Source: Sphingomonadaceae bacterium
Lineage (GTDB): Bacteria > Pseudomonadota > Alphaproteobacteria > Sphingomonadales > Sphingomonadaceae
NCBI GenBank assembly: GCA_024645025.1
Contig: JAHEGQ010000056.1
Coordinates: forward strand, 1-37,472
Length of the DNA: 37,472 nucleotides
Direction: 5' to 3'
Made by a program: the position numbers and the translations under genes. The notes beneath the pieces are model-generated. The model worked only from the letters and a program-made list of their open reading frames with translations. It ran no database searches and was not told where the DNA came from. Of the stretch, positions 25,875-33,932 are shown piece after piece. Numbering within the stretch: position 1 is the stretch's first letter; each line of letters opens with the position of its first letter.

Positions 25875-26456
25875 TCAGCGGCCCTGTTGGGGCTCCACCC
25901 AGCCAATGGTGCCATCGCTGCGGCGATAGACCATGTTGAAGATGCCGGTGGCGGCATTTTTGAACAACATCGCGTTGGTGTGGCGCAAGTCCAGCATCAT
26001 GACGGCGTCGGAAACGCTTGCTTCTGGAACGTCAACGCGCGTTTCCGCGATGATGATGGGATTGTCTTCGGGGGCAACCTCTTCAGCCTCGATCGGCTCA
26101 AACACCGTATAAGCGGCATTATCTTCAGGTGGCACGATGCCCGTCGGGCCATTATGATCGTCGCGCAGGCGGCGCTTATAGCGGCGCAGCTGCTTTTCGA
26201 CTTTGTCTGCAGCGCCATCAAAGGCCAAATGCGCTTCATGCGGGCTATGGCCAGAGGCTTTCAACACCACCCCTTTAACAACGTGCATAATGACGTCGCA
26301 AACAAAGCCATGGTCGTGCGGGCCCTTGCTAAAAGTGGCTTGGGCTGAATGGGCGCGGGAAAAATATTTGGTCGCGATCCCCTGCAATCGATCCCCGACA
26401 TGGGCGCGGAGAGCCTCCCCCGTATCGACCTGATGACCCGAAACGCGGATTTCCAT
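25875..26456 (-). CDS. hpf: Ribosome hibernation-promoting factor, long form
   Basis: 193 residues. An N-terminal S30AE/RaiA domain (about 1-100, beginning MEIRVSGHQVDTGEALRAHV) binds the 30S subunit at the tRNA and mRNA channel. After an acidic linker there is a C-terminal dimerisation domain (DAVMMLDLRHTNAMLFKNA...IGWVEPQQ) that joins two ribosomes into 100S dimers. The length and C-terminal domain make it long HPF, not the short YhbH form. A ribosome-binding-like AAAGGAGAG lies just before the ATG. Confidence 0.95.
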   Translation of the reverse strand: MEIRVSGHQVDTGEALRAHVGDRLQGIATKYFSRAHSAQATFSKGPHDHGFVCDVIMHVVKGVVLKASGHSPHEAHLAFDGAADKVEKQLRRYKRRLRDDHNGPTGIVPPEDNAAYTVFEPIEAEEVAPEDNPIIIAETRVDVPEASVSDAVMMLDLRHTNAMLFKNAATGIFNMVYRRSDGTIGWVEPQQGR

Positions 26457-26507
26457 ATCTCTCTCCTTTCACTCTCTTAGCTAGGAACGGATTTGTCGGA
26501 ATCAACT

Positions 26508-27230
26508 TTAAGCGACGGCTAAATCCTCCTCATCGCGGCCCAGTGACCATAAGGGATCGCTGATTTTGGCAAGAAGGGCGGCGTGCCGTTCCAATTCCTC
26601 CGGGCTCGCCGCATGGGCGCGCGCAGGGCGAACGGCCGTGCGGGATGCCGGGATCCGGCAGTCTGTCTCTTGCAAGGACAGCGGGGGCGTTATGACCTCA
26701 CCAAGGCCCAAACCAATCTGCCGCCCGCCTGTCAGTTCCACATATACCTGAGCCAACAATTCGGCATCCACCAGCGCACCATGCTTGATCCGGTGCGAAC
26801 GATCGACCCCGAAACGGGTGCACAGCGCATCTAGGCTGTGTTTGGCGCCGGGGAATTTCGATCGCGACAGCGACAAAGTGTCGATCATCCGGGCGGGGGC
26901 AATGTCTGGGCGGTTGATCCGCGACAGCTCATGATTAAGGAAAGCAAAATCGAACGCGGCATTATGCGCGACGAGCGGGCTGTCCTCCAGAAAGTCGAGC
27001 AGATCCTCGACCAGATCGCCAAAAAGGGGTTTGTCCGCCAAAAAGGCTTCCGACAGGCCATGCACCGCCTGCGCTTCGGGTGGCATGGATCGTTCCGGAT
27101 TGAAATAGGCATGGTAAGTCCGGCCGGTCTCAACCCGGTTGACCAGTTCCACACAGCCGATTTCAACAAGCCGATCGCCAGAAGCGGCGTTGAGCCCTGT
27201 CGTTTCGGTATCAAAAACGACTTCACGCAT
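26508..27230 (-). CDS. dnaQ: DNA polymerase III epsilon subunit (3'-5' proofreading exonuclease)
   Basis: 240 residues, starting at MREVVFDTETTG; the track start 12 codons earlier lies within coaE. The DEDDh exonuclease motifs are present: Exo I FDTETTG (Asp7, Glu9), Exo II HNAAFDFAFL, and Exo III with His and Asp in HGALVDAELLA. The C-terminal 50 residues probably contact the alpha subunit. It lies 8 bp after coaE, in the conserved coaE-dnaQ pairing of the alphaproteobacterial origin region. Confidence 0.96.
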   Translation of the reverse strand: MREVVFDTETTGLNAASGDRLVEIGCVELVNRVETGRTYHAYFNPERSMPPEAQAVHGLSEAFLADKPLFGDLVEDLLDFLEDSPLVAHNAAFDFAFLNHELSRINRPDIAPARMIDTLSLSRSKFPGAKHSLDALCTRFGVDRSHRIKHGALVDAELLAQVYVELTGGRQIGLGLGEVITPPLSLQETDCRIPASRTAVRPARAHAASPEELERHAALLAKISDPLWSLGRDEEDLAVA

Positions 27231-27238
27231 CGTCAGGA

Positions 27239-27832
27239 CTATCGACGCTTTCTTTGGCGAAGGCAAGCGACGAGACGACGAACTGATGCCCTTGTTTCGA
27301 TCAATGACGTGCCCGTTTCGATAATATGGTCGGCCTTTTGGCGTTTGACATGGTCAGGCACCTGCAAACGCCGAATGTGACGCAGCTTGGCCTCGGTCAT
27401 CCCGGGGCGGCGCAACACCCGGCGGCGCTGCAAAAAGCCATGGGCTGAGACCACAACCGTCACGTCAACCTGCTTTGCCCCGCCCTTTTCAAACAGCAGC
27501 GGAATATCCAGCACAACCAACGGGCGGGTACGGTTGCGCAGCAAAAAGCGCTGCCGGGCATGATAGACGGCGGGATGGACGATATGTTCCAGCGCCTTGA
27601 GCGCCTCTGGATGGCCCAGAACCGCTGCCCCCAATTTCTGCCGGTCCACGCCCATCGGGCCTGTTGTGCCGGGAAAATGTGCCTCGATCCGCGCGACAAG
27701 CGCGCCTCCGGGGCCTTGAAGCTTGTGCACTTCGGCATCGGCATCGAACACCGGCACGCCCATTTGGCGGAACATGGCCGACACGGCCGACTTGCCCATG
27801 CCAATTGAGCCGGTCAGGCCGATGCGGATCAT
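27239..27832 (-). CDS. coaE: Dephospho-CoA kinase
   Basis: 197 residues. Phosphorylates the 3' hydroxyl of dephospho-CoA with ATP, the last step of coenzyme A synthesis. The P-loop GLTGSIGMGKS is at 5-15, and the LVVLDIPLLFE block carries the conserved LxxPLLFE motif. The ATG overlaps the aroE stop by 4 bp (ATGA), so its translation probably relies on coupling with aroE. Confidence 0.96.
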   Translation of the reverse strand: MIRIGLTGSIGMGKSAVSAMFRQMGVPVFDADAEVHKLQGPGGALVARIEAHFPGTTGPMGVDRQKLGAAVLGHPEALKALEHIVHPAVYHARQRFLLRNRTRPLVVLDIPLLFEKGGAKQVDVTVVVSAHGFLQRRRVLRRPGMTEAKLRHIRRLQVPDHVKRQKADHIIETGTSLIETRASVRRLVACLRQRKRR

Positions 27833-28640
27833 GCGAGCAACCGCGCGCGCAAGTCCCCATCGCGGTCGCGCGGTGGGGCGGCCCCAAAAAACAGCTCAAA
27901 GGCAATCGCGGCCTGCCCAACCAACATGTCCAGCCCATCCACCGTCGCCAGACCGCGCGCTTCAGCCGCGGCCAGCAATGGGGTGACAAGCGGTGCATAG
28001 ACAATGTCGTACACCACGGCATCATCGGGAAGCGGCGACAAATCCGGTTCAAGCGGGGGTTGGCCGGTCATGCCCAGCGATGTGGTGTTGACGAATAGCC
28101 GGGCCGGCGGCAGCGCGGCGTCCATCGGCTTGACCTCCCCCTTAAGGCCAAAGCGCGCCAGAAGGGCTGCCCCCTTCAGGGCATTACGGGCAAGCACCGT
28201 GACCGGGCCAACGCCCATCCGCGAACAGGCAAACAACACCGCGTGCGCCGCGCCGCCCGTTCCCGCAACGATCACAGGGGCACCGGCCAAGGGGACATCC
28301 GCAATTGGGCCGTAAAAGCCCCCCGCATCGGTGTTGGTTCCAAACAGCGCGCCGGCTTCATCGCGTGCCACCGTATTCATCGCGCCGATGCTGGCTCGGA
28401 CATCCCCCGGATCTCCGACATGGTCCATCACCGCAATCTTGTGGGGAAGCGTAACGTTGCAGCCGCGCCAGTTGGGATCGGCCCGGCGATCAGCTATAAA
28501 CTCTGCCAAATGCTCGGGTGTGCATGGGTGGCACGATAGTCCGCCTCAATCCCAAGCGCATCCAACCAGAAACCGTGGATCAACGGGGATTTGCTGTGCT
28601 TGATCGGATCGCCGATGACCTCGGCATAGGGCTTTGTCAT
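27829..28640 (-). pseudogene. aroE: Shikimate 5-dehydrogenase, split by a one-base deletion
   Basis: The gene should run from the ATG at 28640 (MTKPYAEVIGDPIKHSKSP, with the shikimate-binding Ser pair) to the stop at 27829. The first frame reads ...DYRATHAHP and then ends at a TAG at 28494-28496. The correct continuation EHLAEFIADRR...NVTLPHK (catalytic Lys), the NADP loop GTGGAAHA and the C-terminus lie in the other frame, which the track gives as a 226-aa ORF from a TTG. The total span is 812 bp, one short of 271 codons. The missing base is near 28515-28517. Both ends keep 4-bp overlaps with maf and coaE. Either a sequencing error or a true recent lesion. Confidence 0.85.
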
Positions 28641-29233
28641 TGGCGGATTAGTCCCGTCTCTCTCAAAAAGGCGAGCAGCGGCAACAGCGGCAGGCCGATA
28701 ATGGTGAAGTGGCTGCCCTCTACCGTCTTGAACAGCTGGATGCCACGCCCTTCAATGCGATAGCCGCCCACCCCCGACAACAGGCCCTCGCCCTCCGCGG
28801 CCAGATAGTCCGCGATAAAAGCGGGCGATAAGGCGCGCATCGTCATGCGGGCTTCGTCCAAATGCCGCCAGATAACCTCGCCGCCGCGCGCGATGCTCAT
28901 TGCGGCAAACAGGCTGTGCGTTCGGCCCGAAAGCTGGGCAAGTTGCACTGCCAGCGCGTCCAGATTGGGGGCCTTGTCGAACATCTCGCCCGTCTCCAAA
29001 GCAAGGGTTTGGTCGCACCCCAGCACAAAAGCGGCGGGCCGCTCGGCGGAAACCGACAGCGCCTTGAGGTCGGCCAGCCCTTGTGCAAGCCCCGCGGCAT
29101 CCATCCCTGCCGCGCGCAGGCGGGCCTTTTCCAAATCTTCATCACACGGTGCCGACAGTGCTTCATGTGGGACGCCAGCAGATGCCAGAATCGCCCGGCG
29201 GCCCGCGCTTTGGGACGCAAGGATCAGGCTCAT
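28637..29233 (-). CDS. maf: Maf-like nucleoside triphosphate pyrophosphatase
   Basis: 198 residues of the Maf/YhdE/YceF family, hydrolysing modified or canonical nucleoside triphosphates to monophosphates as house-cleaning. The N-terminal signature LILASQSAGRRAIL, the central GCDQTL and the SGVGGYRIEGRG block are diagnostic. The exact base preference cannot be read with certainty. The start overlaps the ppsR stop by 4 bp and its stop overlaps the aroE start by 4 bp. Confidence 0.94.
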   Translation of the reverse strand: MSLILASQSAGRRAILASAGVPHEALSAPCDEDLEKARLRAAGMDAAGLAQGLADLKALSVSAERPAAFVLGCDQTLALETGEMFDKAPNLDALAVQLAQLSGRTHSLFAAMSIARGGEVIWRHLDEARMTMRALSPAFIADYLAAEGEGLLSGVGGYRIEGRGIQLFKTVEGSHFTIIGLPLLPLLAFLRETGLIRQ

Positions 29234-30048
29234 GGCTTACCCCCTCGGCGTTCGGCATAAATGTTGATGATCGCGGCGGCGGCCTCTTCGATAGAGCGCC
29301 GGGTCATGTCGATCACGGGCCAATCATTATCGGCAAACATCCGCCGGGCATAGGCCGTTTCGCGCGCGACAGCGTCCTGATCGACATAATCGGTGTCGGG
29401 CGCCTGGTTGAGCGCCAGCAGGCGGTTGCGGCGAATTTGGACCAGCCGTTCCGGATTGGTCACCAACCCGACGACCAGCGGATGCTTCACCTTGAACAAC
29501 AGGTCGGGAGGCGGGCTTTCGACAACGATGGGGATGTTGGCGGTCTTATATCCGCGATTGGCCAAGTAAATCGATGTCGGGGTTTTGGAACTGCGCGAAA
29601 CACCCGCCAAGATGATGTCCGCCTGTTCCCAATTTTCCCAATTCAGCCCGTCATCATGGGCGATGGTAAACTGAATGGCTTCAACGCGCGCGAAATAGGC
29701 ATCATCCAACAGATGCTGCAATCCGGGCCGGGCCTTGACCTTTTTGCCCAACACAGCGGACAGCGCATCCATGACGGGGTCAATCGCCCCGACATGAGGA
29801 AGGCCCAAGGCGGCGCAACGTTGCTCCAGCGCCACCCGAATGTCAGCGTTGACGATGGTAAAGAGGACAAGGCCTGGATTTTGGGCTATCTCGACCATGA
29901 TACGCTCAACCGCGCCTGGTGTGCGGACCATCGGCCAATAATGGCGCACGGGTTCCACATCGTCGAACTGGGCAAGCGCCGCCTTGACGACGGTTTCCAG
30001 CGTTTCACCGGTTGAGTCCGAAACAAGGTGAAGATGCAGTCGGGACAA
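29230..30048 (-). CDS. ppsR: Pyruvate phosphate dikinase / PEP synthase regulatory protein (kinase-phosphorylase)
   Basis: 272 residues of the DUF299 family (RP001 of Rickettsia). A bifunctional ADP-dependent kinase and Pi-dependent phosphorylase that switches pyruvate phosphate dikinase or PEP synthase off and on. The P-loop GVSRSSKTPTS is at 149-159. The start is a TTG at 30048, encoding MSRLHLHLVSDSTGET; the conserved HLVSDSTGET N-terminus supports it. It is the first gene of the leftward transcript ppsR-maf-aroE-coaE-dnaQ and faces away from hemE, with the probable origin between them. Confidence 0.95.
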   Translation of the reverse strand: MSRLHLHLVSDSTGETLETVVKAALAQFDDVEPVRHYWPMVRTPGAVERIMVEIAQNPGLVLFTIVNADIRVALEQRCAALGLPHVGAIDPVMDALSAVLGKKVKARPGLQHLLDDAYFARVEAIQFTIAHDDGLNWENWEQADIILAGVSRSSKTPTSIYLANRGYKTANIPIVVESPPPDLLFKVKHPLVVGLVTNPERLVQIRRNRLLALNQAPDTDYVDQDAVARETAYARRMFADNDWPVIDMTRRSIEEAAAAIINIYAERRGGKP

Positions 30049-30347
30049 TGCGAAACGCCTATGTGGATAGAATTGGGGACAGGGCTAGCGGAAAGCCGTG
30101 GAGAAGTGCAAGCGGCGCGGATCGGGAAATCTCACGGGCTCTTGTCCACAGGCTTGCCAACAACGCGCCTGATTCATCCCGCCTTGTGGATAATGGGGAC
30201 GGTATGGATCGACTCTGCCCCCAGACGTTGGGGTGGGAGAGTCAAGCTGTGCGTGGAATCGCCTGAACCAAAGAATTCCCGTCTCGCGCCCCCCAACAAC
30301 TATCAACAACCTTTCAGAGTCTTTATTAATTGAATAGGGGAGAGGTT
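30049..30347. other. Probable chromosomal replication origin (oriC)
   Basis: A 299-bp non-coding gap between divergent ppsR and hemE, the location of the Caulobacter and Rickettsia origins. It has one perfect DnaA box (TGTGGATAA, 30185-30193), two 8/9 matches (TGTGGATAG 30062-30070; TTGTCCACA 30142-30150) and a 7/9 match (CTATCAACA 30300-30308). Five GANTC sites lie within 30171-30321. An AT-rich patch CTTTATTAATTGAAT (30321-30335), at the hemE side, is a candidate unwinding element. All genes leave the gap in both directions. It also must hold the ppsR and hemE promoters. Confidence 0.8.
30185..30193 (-). promoter_or_regulatory. Perfect DnaA box
   Basis: TGTGGATAA on the plus strand is TTATCCACA on the minus strand, the consensus high-affinity DnaA site. 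It is the only perfect one I found in the ppsR-hemE gap. Confidence 0.85.
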
Positions 30348-31379
30348 ATGACTGTCATTCAAACCCGAAAACCTCTTCTCGAAACCCTAAAGGGCCAGCG
30401 TGCCGATCGTCTGCCCATGTGGCTGATGCGCCAAGCCGGCCGTTATCTGCCCGAATATCGTGCCCTGCGCGCGGAAAAAGGCGGTTTTCTGGAACTGGTG
30501 CACGACAGCGCGGCCGCGGCCGAAGTGACATTACAGCCCATTCGGCGCTTCGGGTTTGATGGCGCCATTTTGTTTTCCGACATTTTGGTCGTTCCCCATG
30601 CCTTGGGTCAGGACCTGTGGTTTGAAGCAGGCGAAGGCCCACGTCTTGCCCCTAAGCTGGTTGATGCCACGCTGGAGGCGCTCACCAAGGCCCCTGAGCG
30701 GCTCTTGCCGGTCATCGAGACAGTTCGGCAGGTCAAGGCCCTGTTACCGGGTGAAACGACCTTTCTGGGCTTTGCGGGAAGCCCCTGGACAGTCGCCACC
30801 TATATGGTCGCCGGGCAGGGCAGCCGCGAACAGGCCGAGACACGACGTTTTGCCTATCGCGACCCCAAGGCCTTCCAACAGATTATCGATGCGATTGCCG
30901 ATTTGACCATTAGCTATCTCTCGGACCAGATCAGCGCAGGCGTCGAAGCCGTTCAATTGTTTGACAGCTGGTCGGGCAGCTTAAGCCCGGCCCAGTTTGA
31001 AGATTGGGTGATTGCCCCAACGGCCAAGATTATCTCGTCCCTGAAGGCGCGGCATCCGGAAGCGGTTGTAATTGGCTTTCCAAAGGGTGCAGGCGGCAAG
31101 CTGCCGGCCTATGCGCGGGAAGTGGGGGCGGATGCGATTGGGCTGGATGAAACGGTAGATCCTGTCTGGGCGCACCAAAATCTGCCCAAGAATTTGCCTG
31201 TTCAGGGTAATTTGGATCCCTTGGCACTGATTGCGGGCGGCGCGACCCTGGATGCGGCGGTGACACGGGTGATTGACGCATTTGCGGATCGTCCCCATGT
31301 TTTCAACCTTGGCCATGGGATTTTGCCGGATACGCCGATTGCCCATGTCGAGGCGTTGGTTGCGCGCATTCGAGGATAA
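30348..31379 (+). CDS. hemE: Uroporphyrinogen III decarboxylase
   Basis: 343 residues from the ATG at 30348, behind AGGGGAGAGG; the track start (TTG 30330) lies in the AT-rich patch. Removes four acetate carboxyls from uroporphyrinogen III to give coproporphyrinogen III in haem synthesis. The URO-D signature PMWLMRQAGRYLPEYR and the FSDILVVPHALG block with the catalytic Asp are present. hemJ follows after 7 bp with its own AAGGA. This is the right-hand flank of the probable origin. Confidence 0.97.
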   Translation: MTVIQTRKPLLETLKGQRADRLPMWLMRQAGRYLPEYRALRAEKGGFLELVHDSAAAAEVTLQPIRRFGFDGAILFSDILVVPHALGQDLWFEAGEGPRLAPKLVDATLEALTKAPERLLPVIETVRQVKALLPGETTFLGFAGSPWTVATYMVAGQGSREQAETRRFAYRDPKAFQQIIDAIADLTISYLSDQISAGVEAVQLFDSWSGSLSPAQFEDWVIAPTAKIISSLKARHPEAVVIGFPKGAGGKLPAYAREVGADAIGLDETVDPVWAHQNLPKNLPVQGNLDPLALIAGGATLDAAVTRVIDAFADRPHVFNLGHGILPDTPIAHVEALVARIRG

Positions 31380-31386
31380 GGATTTT

Positions 31387-31842
31387 ATGACGGCTGCACT
31401 GATCGGACTTTTGGGCAACGCCTATTTATGGGTGAAGGCGGGTCATATCATCTTTGTCATCTTCTGGATGGCGGGCCTGTTCATGATGCCGCGCTTCTTT
31501 GTCTATCATCAGGAATCAACGCCCGGCAGCGCCGAAGATCGTTTGTGGGTTGAACGCGAAGCACGGTTGTTGCGCATCATCCTGAAGCCATCACTGATCG
31601 TTGTCTGGGTCTTTGGTCTGGCGTTGGCCTTGGATACGGGCGCCTTTGTACAGGGCTGGTTTCATCTGAAGTTTTTGGTGGTTCTGGGCCTGTCCGGCTA
31701 TCATGGCTGGATGGTTGGCTATGCCCGGCGTCTGGCCGCTGGGGATCGCCGTCTATCGGGTAAGACACTTCGGATTTTGAACGAAGTGCCGGGGATCGCT
31801 GCGGTTCTGATTGTTGTTCTGGCGATTGTGAAGCCGTTCTAA
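31387..31842 (+). CDS. hemJ: Protoporphyrinogen IX oxidase HemJ
   Basis: 151-residue, four-helix inner-membrane protein from the ATG at 31387 (MTAALIGLLGNAYLW); the track start is inside hemE. The HemJ signature KAGHIIFVIFWMAGLFMMPRFFVYH is seen, with the conserved His thought to ligate haem, and the LKFLVVLGLSGYHGWM block. It oxidises protoporphyrinogen IX to protoporphyrin IX in organisms lacking HemG or HemY. hemE and hemJ form a haem transcription unit, 7 bp apart. Confidence 0.95.
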   Translation: MTAALIGLLGNAYLWVKAGHIIFVIFWMAGLFMMPRFFVYHQESTPGSAEDRLWVEREARLLRIILKPSLIVVWVFGLALALDTGAFVQGWFHLKFLVVLGLSGYHGWMVGYARRLAAGDRRLSGKTLRILNEVPGIAAVLIVVLAIVKPF

Positions 31843-31905
31843 AGCCCCAATGTGCCCCTTGGTCGGCAAAGCAGCCAGCGGGACATATGCTTGACTTCAT
31901 AAGGT

Positions 31906-31928
31906 GGTAGGCCTAGGCGATGCCTACC
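31906..31928 (+). promoter_or_regulatory. Hairpin in the rho leader
   Basis: GGTAGGC and GCCTACC pair as a perfect 7-bp stem with a 9-nt loop, in the 176-bp gap before rho. rho is known to be autoregulated in its leader in other bacteria; this hairpin may mark such a region or a hemJ transcript end. There is no U-run after it. Confidence 0.35.
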
Positions 31929-32018
31929 GCTCGGCCGTTCGTGCCTTGATCGCAGCTTAAGTCCTATTTTCTCTATGCTGCCGCGGCTCTCCTACCCAAT
32001 GATGACCGGATTTGATCC

Positions 32019-33278
32019 ATGATGCATTTGAAAGAATTGAAGAAGAAGACACCTGCAGAGCTTGTTGAGCTGGCAGAAGAAATGGGTGTCGAGGGCGCGT
32101 CGACGCTGCGTAAGCAGGACCTGATGTTCGCGATCCTGAAGGTTGAAGCGGAAAATGGCGAAGAAATCGTCGGAGAGGGCACGATTGAAGTGCTGTCCGA
32201 TGGCTTTGGCTTTTTGCGCGCGCCGGAATCCAACTATCTGGCCGGGCCGGACGATATTTATGTTTCACCCAATATGGTCCGCCGATATGGCTTGCGGACG
32301 GGCGACACGGTGGAAGGCGAAATCCGCGGGCCTAAGGATGGCGAACGCTATTTCGCGCTGACCACGATCAAGTCGATTAACTTCGATGATCCTGACGTTG
32401 TCCGCCATCGCGTCAATTTTGACAATCTGACGCCGCTTTACCCCGACGAACGGTTGAAGCTGGATACGCTGGATCCGACCGTTAAAGACAAGTCGGCCCG
32501 TGTCATCGACATCATTTCGCCTCAGGGCAAGGGCCAGCGCGCGCTGATTGTCGCCCCGCCGCGCACGGGTAAGACCGTGCTGTTGCAGAACATGGCGAAG
32601 GCGATCACCGATAATCATCCGGAAGTTTTCCTGCTCGTTCTCCTGGTTGATGAGCGTCCAGAAGAAGTGACCGATATGCAGCGGTCGGTAAAGGGCGAGG
32701 TGATTTCCTCCACCTTTGACGAGCCCGCCTCCCGGCACGTTCAGGTCGCTGAAATGGTCATTGAAAAGGCCAAGCGTCTGGTGGAGCATAAAAAGGACGT
32801 TGTGATCCTTTTGGACTCGATCACGCGTTTGGGCCGCGCCTACAACACGGTTGTGCCGTCATCGGGCAAGGTGCTGACCGGCGGCGTTGACGCCAATGCC
32901 CTGCAGCGCCCAAAGCGGTTCTTTGGTGCTGCACGCAACATCGAAGAAGGGGGGTCGCTGTCCATCATCGCGACGGCGCTGATTGATACTGGCAGCCGCA
33001 TGGACGAAGTGATCTTTGAAGAATTCAAGGGCACCGGCAACTCGGAAATCGTGCTTGATCGCAAGGTTGCCGACAAGCGCATCTTCCCGGCGCTGGATGT
33101 TGGCAAGTCCGGCACCCGTAAGGAAGAATTGCTTGTGGAAAAGGACAAGCTAACCAAGATGTGGGTGCTGCGCCGTATCTTGATGCAAATGGGCACGATC
33201 GACGCGATGGAATTCCTGCTCGACAAGATGAAGGATTCCAAGACCAACGATGATTTCTTCGACAGCATGAACCAATAA
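32019..33278 (+). CDS. rho: Transcription termination factor Rho
   Basis: 419-residue hexameric RNA-dependent ATPase that ends transcription. An N-terminal helical domain ([15 protein letters not shown]) and an RNA-binding cold-shock-like domain with RNP1 DGFGFLR (61-67) come first. Walker A APPRTGKT (179-186), Walker B ([16 protein letters not shown]) and the Q/R-loop region [17 protein letters not shown] follow. Two ATGs are adjacent (32019, 32022). The gene follows hemE-hemJ with a 176-bp leader. Confidence 0.98.
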   Translation: MMHLKELKKKTPAELVELAEEMGVEGASTLRKQDLMFAILKVEAENGEEIVGEGTIEVLSDGFGFLRAPESNYLAGPDDIYVSPNMVRRYGLRTGDTVEGEIRGPKDGERYFALTTIKSINFDDPDVVRHRVNFDNLTPLYPDERLKLDTLDPTVKDKSARVIDIISPQGKGQRALIVAPPRTGKTVLLQNMAKAITDNHPEVFLLVLLVDERPEEVTDMQRSVKGEVISSTFDEPASRHVQVAEMVIEKAKRLVEHKKDVVILLDSITRLGRAYNTVVPSSGKVLTGGVDANALQRPKRFFGAARNIEEGGSLSIIATALIDTGSRMDEVIFEEFKGTGNSEIVLDRKVADKRIFPALDVGKSGTRKEELLVEKDKLTKMWVLRRILMQMGTIDAMEFLLDKMKDSKTNDDFFDSMNQ

Positions 33279-33287
33279 GGTGCAGCA

Positions 33288-33929
33288 GTGACGCTTGACC
33301 TTGCCGATGTCCTCACGCCCGCAGGGCTGACGACGTTGCTGACGGTGATCCTGATCGACCTGACCATGGCGGGCGACAATGTCGTCATCATGGGCACACT
33401 GGCCTCTGGTTTGCCGGAGCGGGACCGGCGGCGGGTGATCATGGTCGGCGTTGCGATGGCGCTGGTTTTCCTGATCGGCTTTGCACTGACCGCGACCTGG
33501 CTGCTCAACCTAACCGGGCTGTTGCTGGCCGGTGGGCTGCTGCTGATGTGGGTCGCGTATAATATGTATCGGGAATTGCGCCCGCTGACGCCAGTGGTTG
33601 CGGACGACCCTGGAACGCCGGAAATCGAAGGCCCGCCAGCCACCAAAACCTTCATGCAGGCGGCAATCCAGATCACCTTGGCCGATTTGTCGATGAGCCT
33701 CGACAATGTCTTGGCCGTCGCTGCCGCGGCGCGCCAGCACCCGACGGTTCTGTTCTTTGGGCTGGCGTTGTCGGTGACGTTGATGGGCCTTGCCGCCAAT
33801 CTGGTTGCCAAGCTTGTCCAGCGCTACCACTGGATCGCATGGATTGGGCTTGTCATGATCTTATATGTGGCGCTCAATATGATTTGGGACGGCTGGTTTC
33901 AGGTCAGCCCCTTGCTGTTCGGGAGTTAA
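33288..33929 (+). CDS. TerC family integral membrane protein (first of tandem pair)
   Basis: 213 residues with about seven membrane helices, GTG start 9 bp after rho, with AAGGTG upstream. Family motifs are DLTMAGDNVVIMG in the first helix and ADLSMSLDNVLAVA in the second half, where acidic residues in the membrane are thought to bind metal ions. TerC/Alx/YjbE proteins are linked to manganese export or metal loading of exported proteins; the substrate here is not known. Confidence 0.9.
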   Translation: MTLDLADVLTPAGLTTLLTVILIDLTMAGDNVVIMGTLASGLPERDRRRVIMVGVAMALVFLIGFALTATWLLNLTGLLLAGGLLLMWVAYNMYRELRPLTPVVADDPGTPEIEGPPATKTFMQAAIQITLADLSMSLDNVLAVAAAARQHPTVLFFGLALSVTLMGLAANLVAKLVQRYHWIAWIGLVMILYVALNMIWDGWFQVSPLLFGS

Positions 33930-33932
33930 GTG

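Noticed and set aside
27829-28509. aroE as a complete gene of 226 aa from a TTG
   Set aside because: It lacks the N-terminal substrate-binding region, which is present just upstream in another frame.
28494-28530. Programmed -1 frameshift in aroE
   Set aside because: No X-XXY-YYZ slippery heptamer and no clear downstream stem at the HAHP|EHL switch; a simple missing base explains it better.
29083-30015. 310-aa plus-strand ORF opposite maf and ppsR
   Set aside because: Antisense shadow of two clear genes with conserved motifs; low-complexity, His/Arg/Gln-rich sequence with no family signature.
31891-31919. Sigma70 promoter for rho (TTGACT ... TAGGCG)
   Set aside because: The -35 is fair, but the -10 at 17-bp spacing is poor; not enough to call.
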